Shown here one piece after another: positions 16,191 through 24,235 of a stretch of DNA of 64,000 nucleotides (position 1 is its first letter; every line of letters begins with the position of its first letter). Location: NCBI GenBank assembly GCA_964569385.1, contig CAZMUM010000014.1, positions 43,064 to 107,063 of the forward strand. Reading direction: 5' to 3'. The notes beneath the pieces were generated by a model. The model did no database searches, was not told where the DNA came from, and saw nothing but the letters and a program-made list of their open reading frames with translations. The DNA comes from JAADHX01 sp964569385. Its GTDB lineage: Bacteria > Actinomycetota > Acidimicrobiia > Acidimicrobiales > Poriferisodalaceae. The position numbers and the translations under genes were made by a program.

Positions 16191-17498
16191 ATGCGTAGGG
16201 GGCCGATATTGCGCTCTGTTGCTTCGGTAGCGAGTGTCTCGCCGCCGCTACTCAGGCGAGTATCCGCCGTAGTCCTCGGAACCTCCGTGGGGCAACTCGT
16301 TCTTGTTGCGTCGACACCCGTCGTGGCGCGGCTTTACACACCTGTTGAGATAGGTGGTTTGGCGACTTTCGTCGCAATCATCGCGACATTGGCTGGCGGC
16401 GCTACGTTAAAATTTCCACTGGCCATCCCGCTACCAGCGCACGATCGTGACGCTCGTGCGCTTGCTGTGCTTTCACTATGGCTGTGCGTCGGAGCTGGGT
16501 CGGCCGTGGCGGCAGTTTGGATGGTGAACGGCGCGAGGTTCGCCGAGTGGTTGCAGGCGCCGGAGTTCGCCCGGCTTGGCTGGCAAGTAGGCCTTGGTGT
16601 CACCGTACTGGGCGCACTTGAGACGTCACACTATCTCGCGGTACGTGCTGAAGACTTCAATGGCATTGGGGTGAGCCGCTCGGTGGAGGGCGTATCGAAG
16701 GCTTCTGGCCAGGTCGGATTTGGCTCCGTAGGGCTCGGAGTGGGCGGCTTGATCCTTGCGGATGTTGCTAGCAGAATCCTGGCTGCGATCTACCTTTTTC
16801 AGCGCCTCAAGTCTCATGGGGCGGGGTATCTTCGATCAACCCTCGCTGACGTTCTCGCCAACGCTCGCCGGTACAGGTCTTTCGCAGCGTTCGGCGCACT
16901 CGCAGGTGTTCTGAATGTCGCCAGCCGACAGTCTCCCGTGATACTGCTTGCCGCTACATATGGCGCGGGTGCTGCCGGTACGTTTGCCCTGGCGCAGCGC
17001 TTTGTCGCTATGCCCGCCACGTTGTTGTCGCAAGCGATTAGCCAGGTCGCGTTGGGTGAACTCACCAGACGACTGCGCGCAGGTAAGCAGATTCGCGTGA
17101 GCGCGTACTGGCGAGGTATCGCTGTGTTGACATCGGTGGCCGTCCCGGTTTTCCTGTTCATTGGTTTGGCTGGTCCCTCGGTAATTTCCGTGCTCCTGGG
17201 ACCGGCCTGGGATGGTACCGGGTCGGTAGTGAGGGCGTTGTCGGTTTCCTTCGCGCTCCAGTTTGCGGTCGTGCCGATGGGTCAAACTCTGGTTGCACTC
17301 GAGCGGCAGGGCCTTCAACTGATGTGGGACGCCATGCGTCTGATACTTGCCGTTGTCTCGATCGCTGTCGGTTACAACGCTGGATGGAGCCTGACGCAGA
17401 CCGTTCTTGGCCTGTCGGTAGTGTCTGCCTTCGGCTACGTTGTTCTCGCGTTCCTTGGACACCTAGCGGTTAGAGCGGCACGACCCTCAGTTGGGTGA
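16191..17498 (+). CDS. Wzx-type oligosaccharide flippase
   Basis: A 435-residue protein with about twelve membrane segments and the layout of the polysaccharide transporter (MATE/PST) family. It begins with SAVVLGTSVGQLVLVASTPVVARLYTP, a helix plus 'RLYTPxEIG' segment that is typical of Wzx-like exporters. FAAFGALAGVLNVASRQSPVILLAATYGA contains the second repeat. Such proteins flip undecaprenyl-linked oligosaccharide across the membrane. It follows a glycosyltransferase and precedes a Wzy-type gene, so export and polymerisation are encoded side by side. The ATG at 16191 gives a basic N-terminus before the first helix. Confidence 0.82.
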   Translation: MRRGPILRSVASVASVSPPLLRRVSAVVLGTSVGQLVLVASTPVVARLYTPVEIGGLATFVAIIATLAGGATLKFPLAIPLPAHDRDARALAVLSLWLCVGAGSAVAAVWMVNGARFAEWLQAPEFARLGWQVGLGVTVLGALETSHYLAVRAEDFNGIGVSRSVEGVSKASGQVGFGSVGLGVGGLILADVASRILAAIYLFQRLKSHGAGYLRSTLADVLANARRYRSFAAFGALAGVLNVASRQSPVILLAATYGAGAAGTFALAQRFVAMPATLLSQAISQVALGELTRRLRAGKQIRVSAYWRGIAVLTSVAVPVFLFIGLAGPSVISVLLGPAWDGTGSVVRALSVSFALQFAVVPMGQTLVALERQGLQLMWDAMRLILAVVSIAVGYNAGWSLTQTVLGLSVVSAFGYVVLAFLGHLAVRAARPSVG

Positions 17499-17701
17499 GA
17501 TATCCAGGCCCAGGCTCCGAACTATCACTCGTCCTAATCACTCATCCGGGCTGCGGAAGTTCGATCCTGCCGATGCGGCACGGTTTGAGCGTGCGCGACT
17601 TGAGGACCGAGCCCTCGCGACGGGAATGTGCGGACGGGGGAGCCGCTGACACCCAGGCGATAGTCTTGACTACGATGACGACGCGAACTCGGGGTAGGTC
17701 T

Positions 17702-18934
17702 ATGGCAGTGGGTCATGGATGGCCTCGCCGCGTTGGCCACCTGCGAGAGCCTGTAGAGATGGCGGCCCTCGCGCTCTTCGCACACGCAGGAACTCTGAAG
17801 GCCTTGGCGATTGTTGATCGGCTGCCAATCGATCTGACGGTTGCTTCCGGTGCTGTGGTGTTGGTCTCAATGCTGGCGCGAGTTGCCTCCGGGAAGCGGC
17901 TGCCCGTGAAGCTAGGTGTCGTGGTTCTCTTCTTCGTCATCTTGGCTCCTTCGGTCGTGGATTTGGCGCCGTCGGATTATGCGAGCGAGAAGGCGTTCAA
18001 CCTTTTTACACTGACGGTGCTGGTTGCGATAGCTCCCGGGGTGTTGGTTGCGTCACAGCGAAGCGCCGACTTGCTCCTCACCAGCTTGGCCTTTTTGGGG
18101 TCATTCGTTGCTGCCGTTGCTCTTGTTATCGACCATCGCACTGAGTTTACTAATCGGCTTGTTCTCGGGGCCGACGGATCTGCACCAATCGCGCTCGGAC
18201 GGCTCGCCGGGTTAGCCGCGGTGGTGTTGCTCGCAAAGGCTCTGTACGGGTATCGCTTCCGGCGCACAGCGGCTGCACTGGCTGCGGTCTCCGCTGTCAC
18301 GGTCGTGTTAACCCTGTCCCAGGGTCCGCTTATTGCGACTGCGATAGGAGGCGCGGTTGTATTGTTCGGGGGCAGGCGTCACAGAAACGTGCTGTCATTC
18401 AGGGTTGTTGTGGGCTTGGCCGTCACCGGGATGGCGGCGACCACGGCCGTGTCGTTACTCTCCGCCCAGCAGGGGAGGGCACTGTCTGCAGTAGGGACAT
18501 CGGAGACTGCGCGGCTCGAAATGTGGGAGTTGGTGGTCGGCGAGCGTGGCTCGCTCTTCTTAGGTCACGGATTTGGCTCGTTTTCGACAAACGGTGAATT
18601 TGTAGCCAACTACCCACACAATCTGTTCCTAGAGGTACTGTACGAGTCCGGCGGTTTTGCGGCGGCAGGTGCAGTCGCGCTCGTCGTGGCCGGTCTTGTT
18701 GCCGCCCGCTCAGCGAGTCGGCGCGGTCTGGTCGGTGTGACGGTCGCCGGCGTCCTCGTCGCGACTTTGATCAACGCTATGGTGTCAGGAGACCTCAATG
18801 ACAACCGGCCGTTGTTCATGATGATCAGCGCAGCTTTGACCCTGAGCAGGATAGGACTCGTCGAACGGCGAGAGTCGCGAGCCGCGCCAACTGAGCCGCC
18901 GACGCCCTCGGTTGTAAGTGGACTCAGAAAGTGA
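17702..18934 (+). CDS. Second Wzy/O-antigen ligase-type membrane protein
   Basis: A 410-residue protein, about ten hydrophobic segments. The family hallmark region is SETARLEMWELVVGERGSLFLGHGFGSFSTNGEF ... NYPHNLFLEVLYESG: an Arg-rich loop, the GxGFG turn and the catalytic-type His in PHNLFLE. It likely polymerises the exported repeat unit or ligates it to an acceptor. I chose ATG 17702 because GGGGTAGG lies just before it; ATG 17675 is an alternative. The frame is open back to 17495, overlapping wzx, but those residues are non-membrane and lack family features. With the protein at 4934 the locus has two such enzymes. Confidence 0.75.
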   Translation: MAVGHGWPRRVGHLREPVEMAALALFAHAGTLKALAIVDRLPIDLTVASGAVVLVSMLARVASGKRLPVKLGVVVLFFVILAPSVVDLAPSDYASEKAFNLFTLTVLVAIAPGVLVASQRSADLLLTSLAFLGSFVAAVALVIDHRTEFTNRLVLGADGSAPIALGRLAGLAAVVLLAKALYGYRFRRTAAALAAVSAVTVVLTLSQGPLIATAIGGAVVLFGGRRHRNVLSFRVVVGLAVTGMAATTAVSLLSAQQGRALSAVGTSETARLEMWELVVGERGSLFLGHGFGSFSTNGEFVANYPHNLFLEVLYESGGFAAAGAVALVVAGLVAARSASRRGLVGVTVAGVLVATLINAMVSGDLNDNRPLFMMISAALTLSRIGLVERRESRAAPTEPPTPSVVSGLRK

Positions 18935-19041
18935 CGGCGTCGACTAGCTGCAGCCCATAGATTGACCACTCAATGTAGGGCTGACACACTCTAGGTGAGC
19001 CTATTGATTCTAGCGACAGGTTACTCTGTGCGCTACTAGCG

Positions 19042-20217
19042 TTGGAGCGAGTTGTGGAAAACACAATCGAAGGAGCAACTGCTGACGTCGCTGGCCTGCA
19101 TCGGAAGATCCTGCTCTCGCCGCCCGATGTTGGCGAAAGGGAAAAGCAAGCGCTAGTTGCAGCATTCGATAGCGGTTGGATTGCGCCAGCTGGGCCATCA
19201 CTCTCAGCGTTCGAAACAGAGATGTCTAGATTTCTCGACGCCGAGTCGTGCGTTGCCCTCAGCTCTGGCTCGGCGGCACTTGAGCTTGGATTGCTGGTTA
19301 CCGGCGTCGAACCTGGCGACGAAGTGGTCGTGCCAACCTCCACTTTCGCTGCGACCGCATTCGCCGTCAAACACGTAGGAGCGATCCCAGTGTTCTGCGA
19401 TGTCGACCCAGACACGTGGTGTCTCGATCTAGGCTTGTTCGAGAATTTCTTAGCTGATCGAGCAGCTATCGGGTCGCTACCGGCCGCCGTGATGCCCGTT
19501 GATCTGTACGGGCAGATGCCTGATTACGAGCTGTTGGAGCGGATCTGCGAGCGGTTCGGCGTTCGCATCGTCGAAGATGCTGCGGAGTCGCTCGGTTCGT
19601 CACAGGGACAACGGATGGCTGGAACATTCGGCGATGTAGGCGTGTTGAGCTTCAACGGGAACAAAATCATCACCACAAGCGGTGGAGGAATGCTCATCGG
19701 CTCGATCGAGGTGGTTCAGCGAGCGCGTCACCTTTCGACGCAGGCTCGAATGGGATCTTTGCACTACGAACACGAAGAGGTCGGGTTCAACTATCGAATG
19801 TCGAATCTTCTTGCTGCTCTGGGAGCGGCTCAGCTCGAAGGTCTTCCACCGAAAATTCGTCGGCGCCAGCAGATTCGAGACACCTATGAATCGTCGTTAC
19901 CTGAGATGACCTGGCAAGGTTCGACGGCTCACGATGTTCCGAACTCGTGGCTATCCGTTGGCCTATTCAACGATGGACGGGTGCCTAGTGAAGTGTGCGC
20001 CTCTCTGGCATTGGATCACATTGAAGCCCGACCATTTTGGAAGCCAATGCATCTACAGCCGGTTTTCGCTGGTGCCCAATGTGTGGGCGGCTCTGTTGCC
20101 GAGGATCTATTCAAGCGGGGCATCGCATTGCCGTCGGGTAGTTCGCTGTCTGAGGTGGACCAAGAGCGAGTCCTTTGCTCACTTCGAGCTACCGAAACTG
20201 TGCGCAGCTTGATGTGA
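19042..20217 (+). CDS. pglE: PglE-type PLP aminotransferase (UDP-4-keto-6-deoxy-GlcNAc aminotransferase)
   Basis: A 391-residue DegT/DnrJ/EryC1/StrS aminotransferase. It shows LLSPPDVGEREKQALVAAFDSGWIAPAGP, the typical PglE start, then LSSGSAALEL, PTSTFAATAFAV, MPVDLYGQ, EDAAESLGS and VLSFNGNKIITTSGGG, where the Lys of NGNK carries PLP. This branch uses UDP-4-keto-6-deoxy-GlcNAc, made by PglF, which is encoded 236 bases downstream. The C-terminal IEARPFWKPMHLQPVF and SGSSLSEVD segments are the ones found decayed at 6225-6517, so two copies once existed. The start is uncertain: TTG 19042, or GTG 19054 a few codons on. No strong ribosome-binding site is present before either. Confidence 0.86.
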   Translation: MERVVENTIEGATADVAGLHRKILLSPPDVGEREKQALVAAFDSGWIAPAGPSLSAFETEMSRFLDAESCVALSSGSAALELGLLVTGVEPGDEVVVPTSTFAATAFAVKHVGAIPVFCDVDPDTWCLDLGLFENFLADRAAIGSLPAAVMPVDLYGQMPDYELLERICERFGVRIVEDAAESLGSSQGQRMAGTFGDVGVLSFNGNKIITTSGGGMLIGSIEVVQRARHLSTQARMGSLHYEHEEVGFNYRMSNLLAALGAAQLEGLPPKIRRRQQIRDTYESSLPEMTWQGSTAHDVPNSWLSVGLFNDGRVPSEVCASLALDHIEARPFWKPMHLQPVFAGAQCVGGSVAEDLFKRGIALPSGSSLSEVDQERVLCSLRATETVRSLM

Positions 20218-20453
20218 TGGAACAGATTGTGAGCTTAGATCTGGTTCGCTCTTACCGCGGGGTTGATCAGGCTTGTGCGAACGATCTCGATGACTTCTGT
20301 CGACAACTACTTCCTGCAGCGTATTGTCGTGGACGCTAGTGACTCTCTGCGGAGTAGCCTCGACTCACCTTCGTGAGGCAGGAGTCACGCAGCACCAACG
20401 CCACGTGAGATGATAGGCAGAGACTCAACCCAGCAGGGCGGGTGGAGACATAG

Positions 20454-22301
20454 ATGCACGATGACAATGACGGCGAATCGGTGTGCAGATCTGCCGAGGT
20501 GGAGCTGCAAACCTCGGCTAAGTATATTCGAGAGAACAGCAAGAATCCGCTGGCCCGCGTAGCATTTGCTCACCCAGCGATTTCTTTGCTTCTGGCTGAT
20601 TCAGTCGCCTGGCTCGTTGCCTTTGTGATATCCAACTTGCTCAGATTTGACTTCGACAGCTCCAAAGTCAGTTGGCTCGGTGTAGTGGTTTTTGCCGGTC
20701 TCGGATCGGGAGCTCAGGCAGCTATTGGCTATGTCACCGGGTCACTCAGGGGACGTTACCGAATAGCTTCGTTTGAAGAAATCACCCGGTTGACTCTAAC
20801 CACCGGTTACGTCGCGTTGCTGTTGTTCGGGTTCGATCTGATTTTGGATAGACGTACTGTGCCCCTTGGTGCAGTTCTTGCAGGTTCGGCTCTGGCGTTG
20901 CTGCTCATGCTTCTCGAGCGCGGAGTATGGCGCTGGTTGATTGAGCGGGAACTCAGACCGGCTGGGTCGAGCAAGCCGCTACTCGTGTTCGGCGCTGGCG
21001 AGGCTGGAACTCAGATCGTCACCGCCCTCTTGCGCACGCCAGATGCCGAGTTCAGACCGGTCGCGCTTCTTGATGACTATCGACCACGCCGTCAGGTGCG
21101 TGGAGTCCCGGTTGTGGGCGGCCGGGGTTCTATCGCACCGGCTGCGAGGCGGTTCGCTGCGAAGGAACTTCTCATTGCGGTGCCGAGCGCTTCGCAGGAG
21201 CTACTGCGGGAGATTGCCGCTGAAGCGACCGACGCCGGACTGAGGTTGATGATTCTTCCGCGTGTTGATCAGCTCGCCGATGGAGTCTCGATCCGCGACA
21301 TTCGCGAATTGACGGAAGCGGACCTGCTTCAACGTGGAGAAATTGACATCGACCTCGACGCGATTTCGGGATATTTGTCAGATCGTGTGGTGCTGGTCAC
21401 TGGGGCTGGAGGCTCAATCGGCTCCGAGCTTTGTCGCCAGCTCAGCAGATACGAGACTCGCCGGCTGGTGATGCTGGATCGCGATGAGAACGGGCTTCAT
21501 GCGATGCAGCTCAGCATCGATGGACGGGGTCTGCTCGATGGAAGCGACCTCGTGGTAGCCGACATACGCGACGACGACCGAATCAGAGAAGTCTTCGACG
21601 AGGTCGAGCCAGACGTTGTTTTCCACGCGGCGGCGCTCAAACACTTACCACTGCTCGAGATGCATCCGGAGGAAGCCTACAAATCCAACGTTCTAGGCAC
21701 GCTAAATGTGCTCAATGCAGCTGCGGGTTCGGGGGTACGTCGATTCGTGAATATTTCTTCGGATAAGGCAGCTGACCCGTCAAGCGTTCTTGGCCGAACA
21801 AAGCGGGCAGCAGAGCGCCTCACGTGTTACGTAGCTGGCGTTTCGGGGGAGAGTTACATATCGGTTCGCTTCGGAAATGTGCTCGGATCCTCTGGTTCGG
21901 TTGTTCCGACGTTCCGTCGTCAGATCGAAAATGGTGGTCCGGTTACGGTGACGGACCCCGAAGCGACTCGATTCTTCATGACGATTCCGGAAGCTGTCCA
22001 GCTGGTGATACAAGCGGGCGCGATTGGAGCTGCGGGTGAGGTGGCGGTTCTCGACATGGGGGAGCCTGTCAAGATTCTCGACATGGCTCGCCGGCTGATA
22101 GCGACCGCTGACGCCAAGATTGAGATTGTGTTTTCCGGTCTTCGTCCTGGTGAGAAGCTCCACGAGGTGCTGTTTTCTGAAACTGAGGATCTGAGAGACT
22201 CCTCGCACCCACTGATCAAATCCGCCGACGTGAGGGCCCTTGACCCGGATGACCTGTCGCTATCGGCGATAACTAGCGAGCACGGGGGCCCGCATAGCTA
22301 G
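20454..22301 (+). CDS. pglF: PglF-type membrane-anchored UDP-GlcNAc 4,6-dehydratase (FlaA1/CapD family)
   Basis: A 615-residue protein. Four hydrophobic segments lie in about residues 40-165. A first Rossmann domain (LLVFGAGEAGTQIV, about 182-195) follows, then the catalytic SDR domain from about 305 with VVLVTGAGGSIGSELCRQL as NAD site, HAAALKHLPLLE and ISSDKAADPSSVLGRTKR. The SSDK and GxTKR segments carry the active-site Asp/Lys set of this dehydratase family, which lacks the usual Tyr. The product is UDP-4-keto-6-deoxy-GlcNAc, the first bacillosamine intermediate. The ATG follows GGCGGGTGGAGA. It ends 4 bases before the convergent leuA, with no terminator between. Confidence 0.87.
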   Translation: MHDDNDGESVCRSAEVELQTSAKYIRENSKNPLARVAFAHPAISLLLADSVAWLVAFVISNLLRFDFDSSKVSWLGVVVFAGLGSGAQAAIGYVTGSLRGRYRIASFEEITRLTLTTGYVALLLFGFDLILDRRTVPLGAVLAGSALALLLMLLERGVWRWLIERELRPAGSSKPLLVFGAGEAGTQIVTALLRTPDAEFRPVALLDDYRPRRQVRGVPVVGGRGSIAPAARRFAAKELLIAVPSASQELLREIAAEATDAGLRLMILPRVDQLADGVSIRDIRELTEADLLQRGEIDIDLDAISGYLSDRVVLVTGAGGSIGSELCRQLSRYETRRLVMLDRDENGLHAMQLSIDGRGLLDGSDLVVADIRDDDRIREVFDEVEPDVVFHAAALKHLPLLEMHPEEAYKSNVLGTLNVLNAAAGSGVRRFVNISSDKAADPSSVLGRTKRAAERLTCYVAGVSGESYISVRFGNVLGSSGSVVPTFRRQIENGGPVTVTDPEATRFFMTIPEAVQLVIQAGAIGAAGEVAVLDMGEPVKILDMARRLIATADAKIEIVFSGLRPGEKLHEVLFSETEDLRDSSHPLIKSADVRALDPDDLSLSAITSEHGGPHS

Positions 22302-22305
22302 AATG

Positions 22306-23985
22306 TCAACCTCGATTCACGGCGCTCACTAGTGCTTTCATTGAGGCGGTGACGATGTTGTGGTGCACGCCAGCGCCCCACACTACGTCTCCCACTTCGT
22401 TCTCGATCTCTACGAAGGCCGCCGCCGAAGCATCGGCTGAGGTTCCGATGGCGTGTTCGCTGTAGTCGACGAGAGTGCAGCGAACTCCACACTCCTTCTC
22501 AAGCGCGTATTTGAACGCCGATAGGGGCCCGTTGCCCACTGCCTTGATGACCCTCTCAACACCGTCCAGCATGACCGTCGCTTCGACCTCGCATTCTTCT
22601 GACACGTTCGAGTCGTAGTTCGACCTGTGGGCCACGTAAGCAAGGGGCCTGGTGGTGTTGAGGTAGGTCTCTTCGAACGTCTTGTAGATCGACTCTGGTA
22701 AGACTTCGCCGCCATCGTCGGCAATGCTCTGAATCACCCGCGAGAACTCGATTTGGAGCCGCCGGGGTAAATCGATGCCGTAGTCGTTCTTGAGTACATA
22801 GGCGACACCACCCTTGCCACTCTGAGAATTTACCCGAATGACGTCTTGATAGGTGCGCCCCACGTGGGCAGGATCGATTGGCAGGTACGGGACAGCCCAC
22901 TCGTCGTACTCGTCGTCGAGGGCCTCGAAGCCTTTCTTGATGGCGTCTTGGTGGCTTCCGCTGAAGGCGGTGTAGACGAGATCGCCCGCATATGGGTGGC
23001 GGGGGTGAACCGGCAGTTGGTTGCAATGCTCGGTGATTCGGCGGGCATGGTCGATCTGGCCGAAGTCGATCATTGGGTCGACGCCCTGGCTGAACAGGTT
23101 GAGCCCGAGGGTGACCAGGTCGACGTTGCCGGTTCGTTCGCCGTTGCCGAACAGGGTACCCTCGATACGGTCGGCGCCAGCCATCACACCCAGCTCGGCC
23201 GCAGCTACAGCGGTGCCACGGTCGTTATGAGGATGCAGAGAAAGGATGACAGCATCGCGACCGGCGATGTTTCGGTGGAAGTACTCGATCATGTCGGCGT
23301 ACAGGTTTGGCGTCGACATTTCTACCGTCGCGGGCAAGTTGAGAATGCAAGGATCATCTGGTGTGTTGGCAAAGACCGTCATGACCTTCTGGCACACTTC
23401 GATGGCATAGTCGATTTCGGTCCCGGTGAAGCTCTCGGGTGAATACTCGAAACGAATGTTGCTATTGGTCGCGACCTCGCGTAAACGCTGGCAGGTCTCC
23501 GCGCCCTTAACGGCGATATCGGCGATTCCAGCCATATCTTGTCTGAAGACAACCTCGCGTTGAAGCGTTGAGGTCGAGTTGTACAGATGCATGATGGCGT
23601 TGTCGGCACCCACGATGCTCTCGAAACTGCGCTCGATGAGTTCATCGCGCGCCTGGGTGAGTACCTGGATCGTGACGTCGTCAGGGATGAGATCTTCCTC
23701 GATCAGTTGGCGAATGAAATCGAAATCAGGCTGCGAAGCGGCCGGGAAACCCACCTCGATTTCCTTGAAGCCCATTTGGACCAACAGTTCGAACATTTGA
23801 CGTTTGCGAGGCACATCCATAGGGTCGATGAGTGCCTGGTTGCCGTCACGGAGATCGACCGAACACCAAAGGGGAGCTTTGGCTATGCGAGTGTCTGGCC
23901 AGGTGCGGTCGGTGAGCTCCGGGGCGTACGGGTACGGCCGGTACTTCTCGAACGGCATTGCGCTCGAACGTTGTGGGTTCTGCAT
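22306..23985 (-). CDS. leuA: 2-isopropylmalate synthase
   Basis: A 559-residue enzyme that condenses acetyl-CoA with 2-ketoisovalerate, committing carbon to leucine. The catalytic TIM barrel (about 35-330) has SVDLRDGNQAL with the metal/substrate residues, SLHPHNDRGTAV with the metal-binding HxH/N group, and GTLFGNGERTGNVD. The C-terminal regulatory domain (about 430-555) binds leucine for feedback inhibition. The ATG at 23985 follows AAAGAGAA at suitable spacing. It is preceded by a leader peptide gene with four Leu codons and an attenuator hairpin (24046-24139), so it is controlled both by leucine supply and allosterically. It is unrelated in function to the glycan genes on each side. Confidence 0.96.
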   Translation of the reverse strand: MQNPQRSSAMPFEKYRPYPYAPELTDRTWPDTRIAKAPLWCSVDLRDGNQALIDPMDVPRKRQMFELLVQMGFKEIEVGFPAASQPDFDFIRQLIEEDLIPDDVTIQVLTQARDELIERSFESIVGADNAIMHLYNSTSTLQREVVFRQDMAGIADIAVKGAETCQRLREVATNSNIRFEYSPESFTGTEIDYAIEVCQKVMTVFANTPDDPCILNLPATVEMSTPNLYADMIEYFHRNIAGRDAVILSLHPHNDRGTAVAAAELGVMAGADRIEGTLFGNGERTGNVDLVTLGLNLFSQGVDPMIDFGQIDHARRITEHCNQLPVHPRHPYAGDLVYTAFSGSHQDAIKKGFEALDDEYDEWAVPYLPIDPAHVGRTYQDVIRVNSQSGKGGVAYVLKNDYGIDLPRRLQIEFSRVIQSIADDGGEVLPESIYKTFEETYLNTTRPLAYVAHRSNYDSNVSEECEVEATVMLDGVERVIKAVGNGPLSAFKYALEKECGVRCTLVDYSEHAIGTSADASAAAFVEIENEVGDVVWGAGVHHNIVTASMKALVSAVNRG

Positions 23986-24045
23986 GACGATTCTCTTTGG
24001 TTTTGTTGGGTGATGGGCGAGTCGAATTGGGTCCGAAAACTGAAA

Positions 24046-24076
24046 GAACCCCCCGGCCCAAGGGCACAGGAGGTTC
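24046..24076 (-). terminator. Attenuator-type terminator hairpin of the leuA leader
   Basis: On the reverse strand GAACCTCC pairs with GGGGGTTC around a further pairing GCCC/GGGC, giving a GC-rich hairpin. It is followed by TTCTTTCAGTTTTC, which is T-rich. It lies 60 bases before the leuA start and just after the leader peptide, so it should stop transcripts when leucine is sufficient. An additional inverted repeat GGCAGCT/AGCTGCC at 24077-24104 lies directly before it and overlaps the leader stop codon. Confidence 0.7.
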
Positions 24077-24103
24077 GGCAGCTACCGTAATGTGGGCAGC
24101 TGC

Positions 24104-24139
24104 CTACATGAGAAGAAGGAGTCCGGTACAGCTCGCCAT
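24104..24139 (-). CDS. leuL: Leucine leader peptide (11 residues)
   Basis: The frame reads ATG GCG AGC TGT ACC GGA CTC CTT CTT CTC ATG TAG, that is MASCTGLLLLM with four consecutive Leu codons. It lies about 120 bases upstream of leuA and before a GC-rich hairpin. Ribosome stalling at the Leu codons when charged tRNA-Leu is scarce would prevent the terminator from forming. There is no Shine-Dalgarno sequence, and a promoter at the right distance suggests a leaderless message that starts at or next to this ATG. Confidence 0.85.
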   Translation of the reverse strand: MASCTGLLLLM

Positions 24140-24146
24140 GTCGTGA

Positions 24147-24175
24147 ACGTTACGGGATGTTCGCCATGGAAGCAA
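24147..24175 (-). promoter_or_regulatory. Promoter of the leuL-leuA transcript
   Basis: On the reverse strand TTGCTT (24175-24170) is followed after exactly 17 bases by TAACGT (24152-24147), and then 7 bases before the leader ATG. The -10 fits the actinobacterial TAnnnT pattern, and the spacing places the transcription start at or beside the ATG. Confidence 0.65.
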
Positions 24176-24235
24176 CCGAACTAGTACAGTCATGGTTCAG
24201 CTTTCTCTGCTCATGACGCGCGTGCTGATTGGAAC

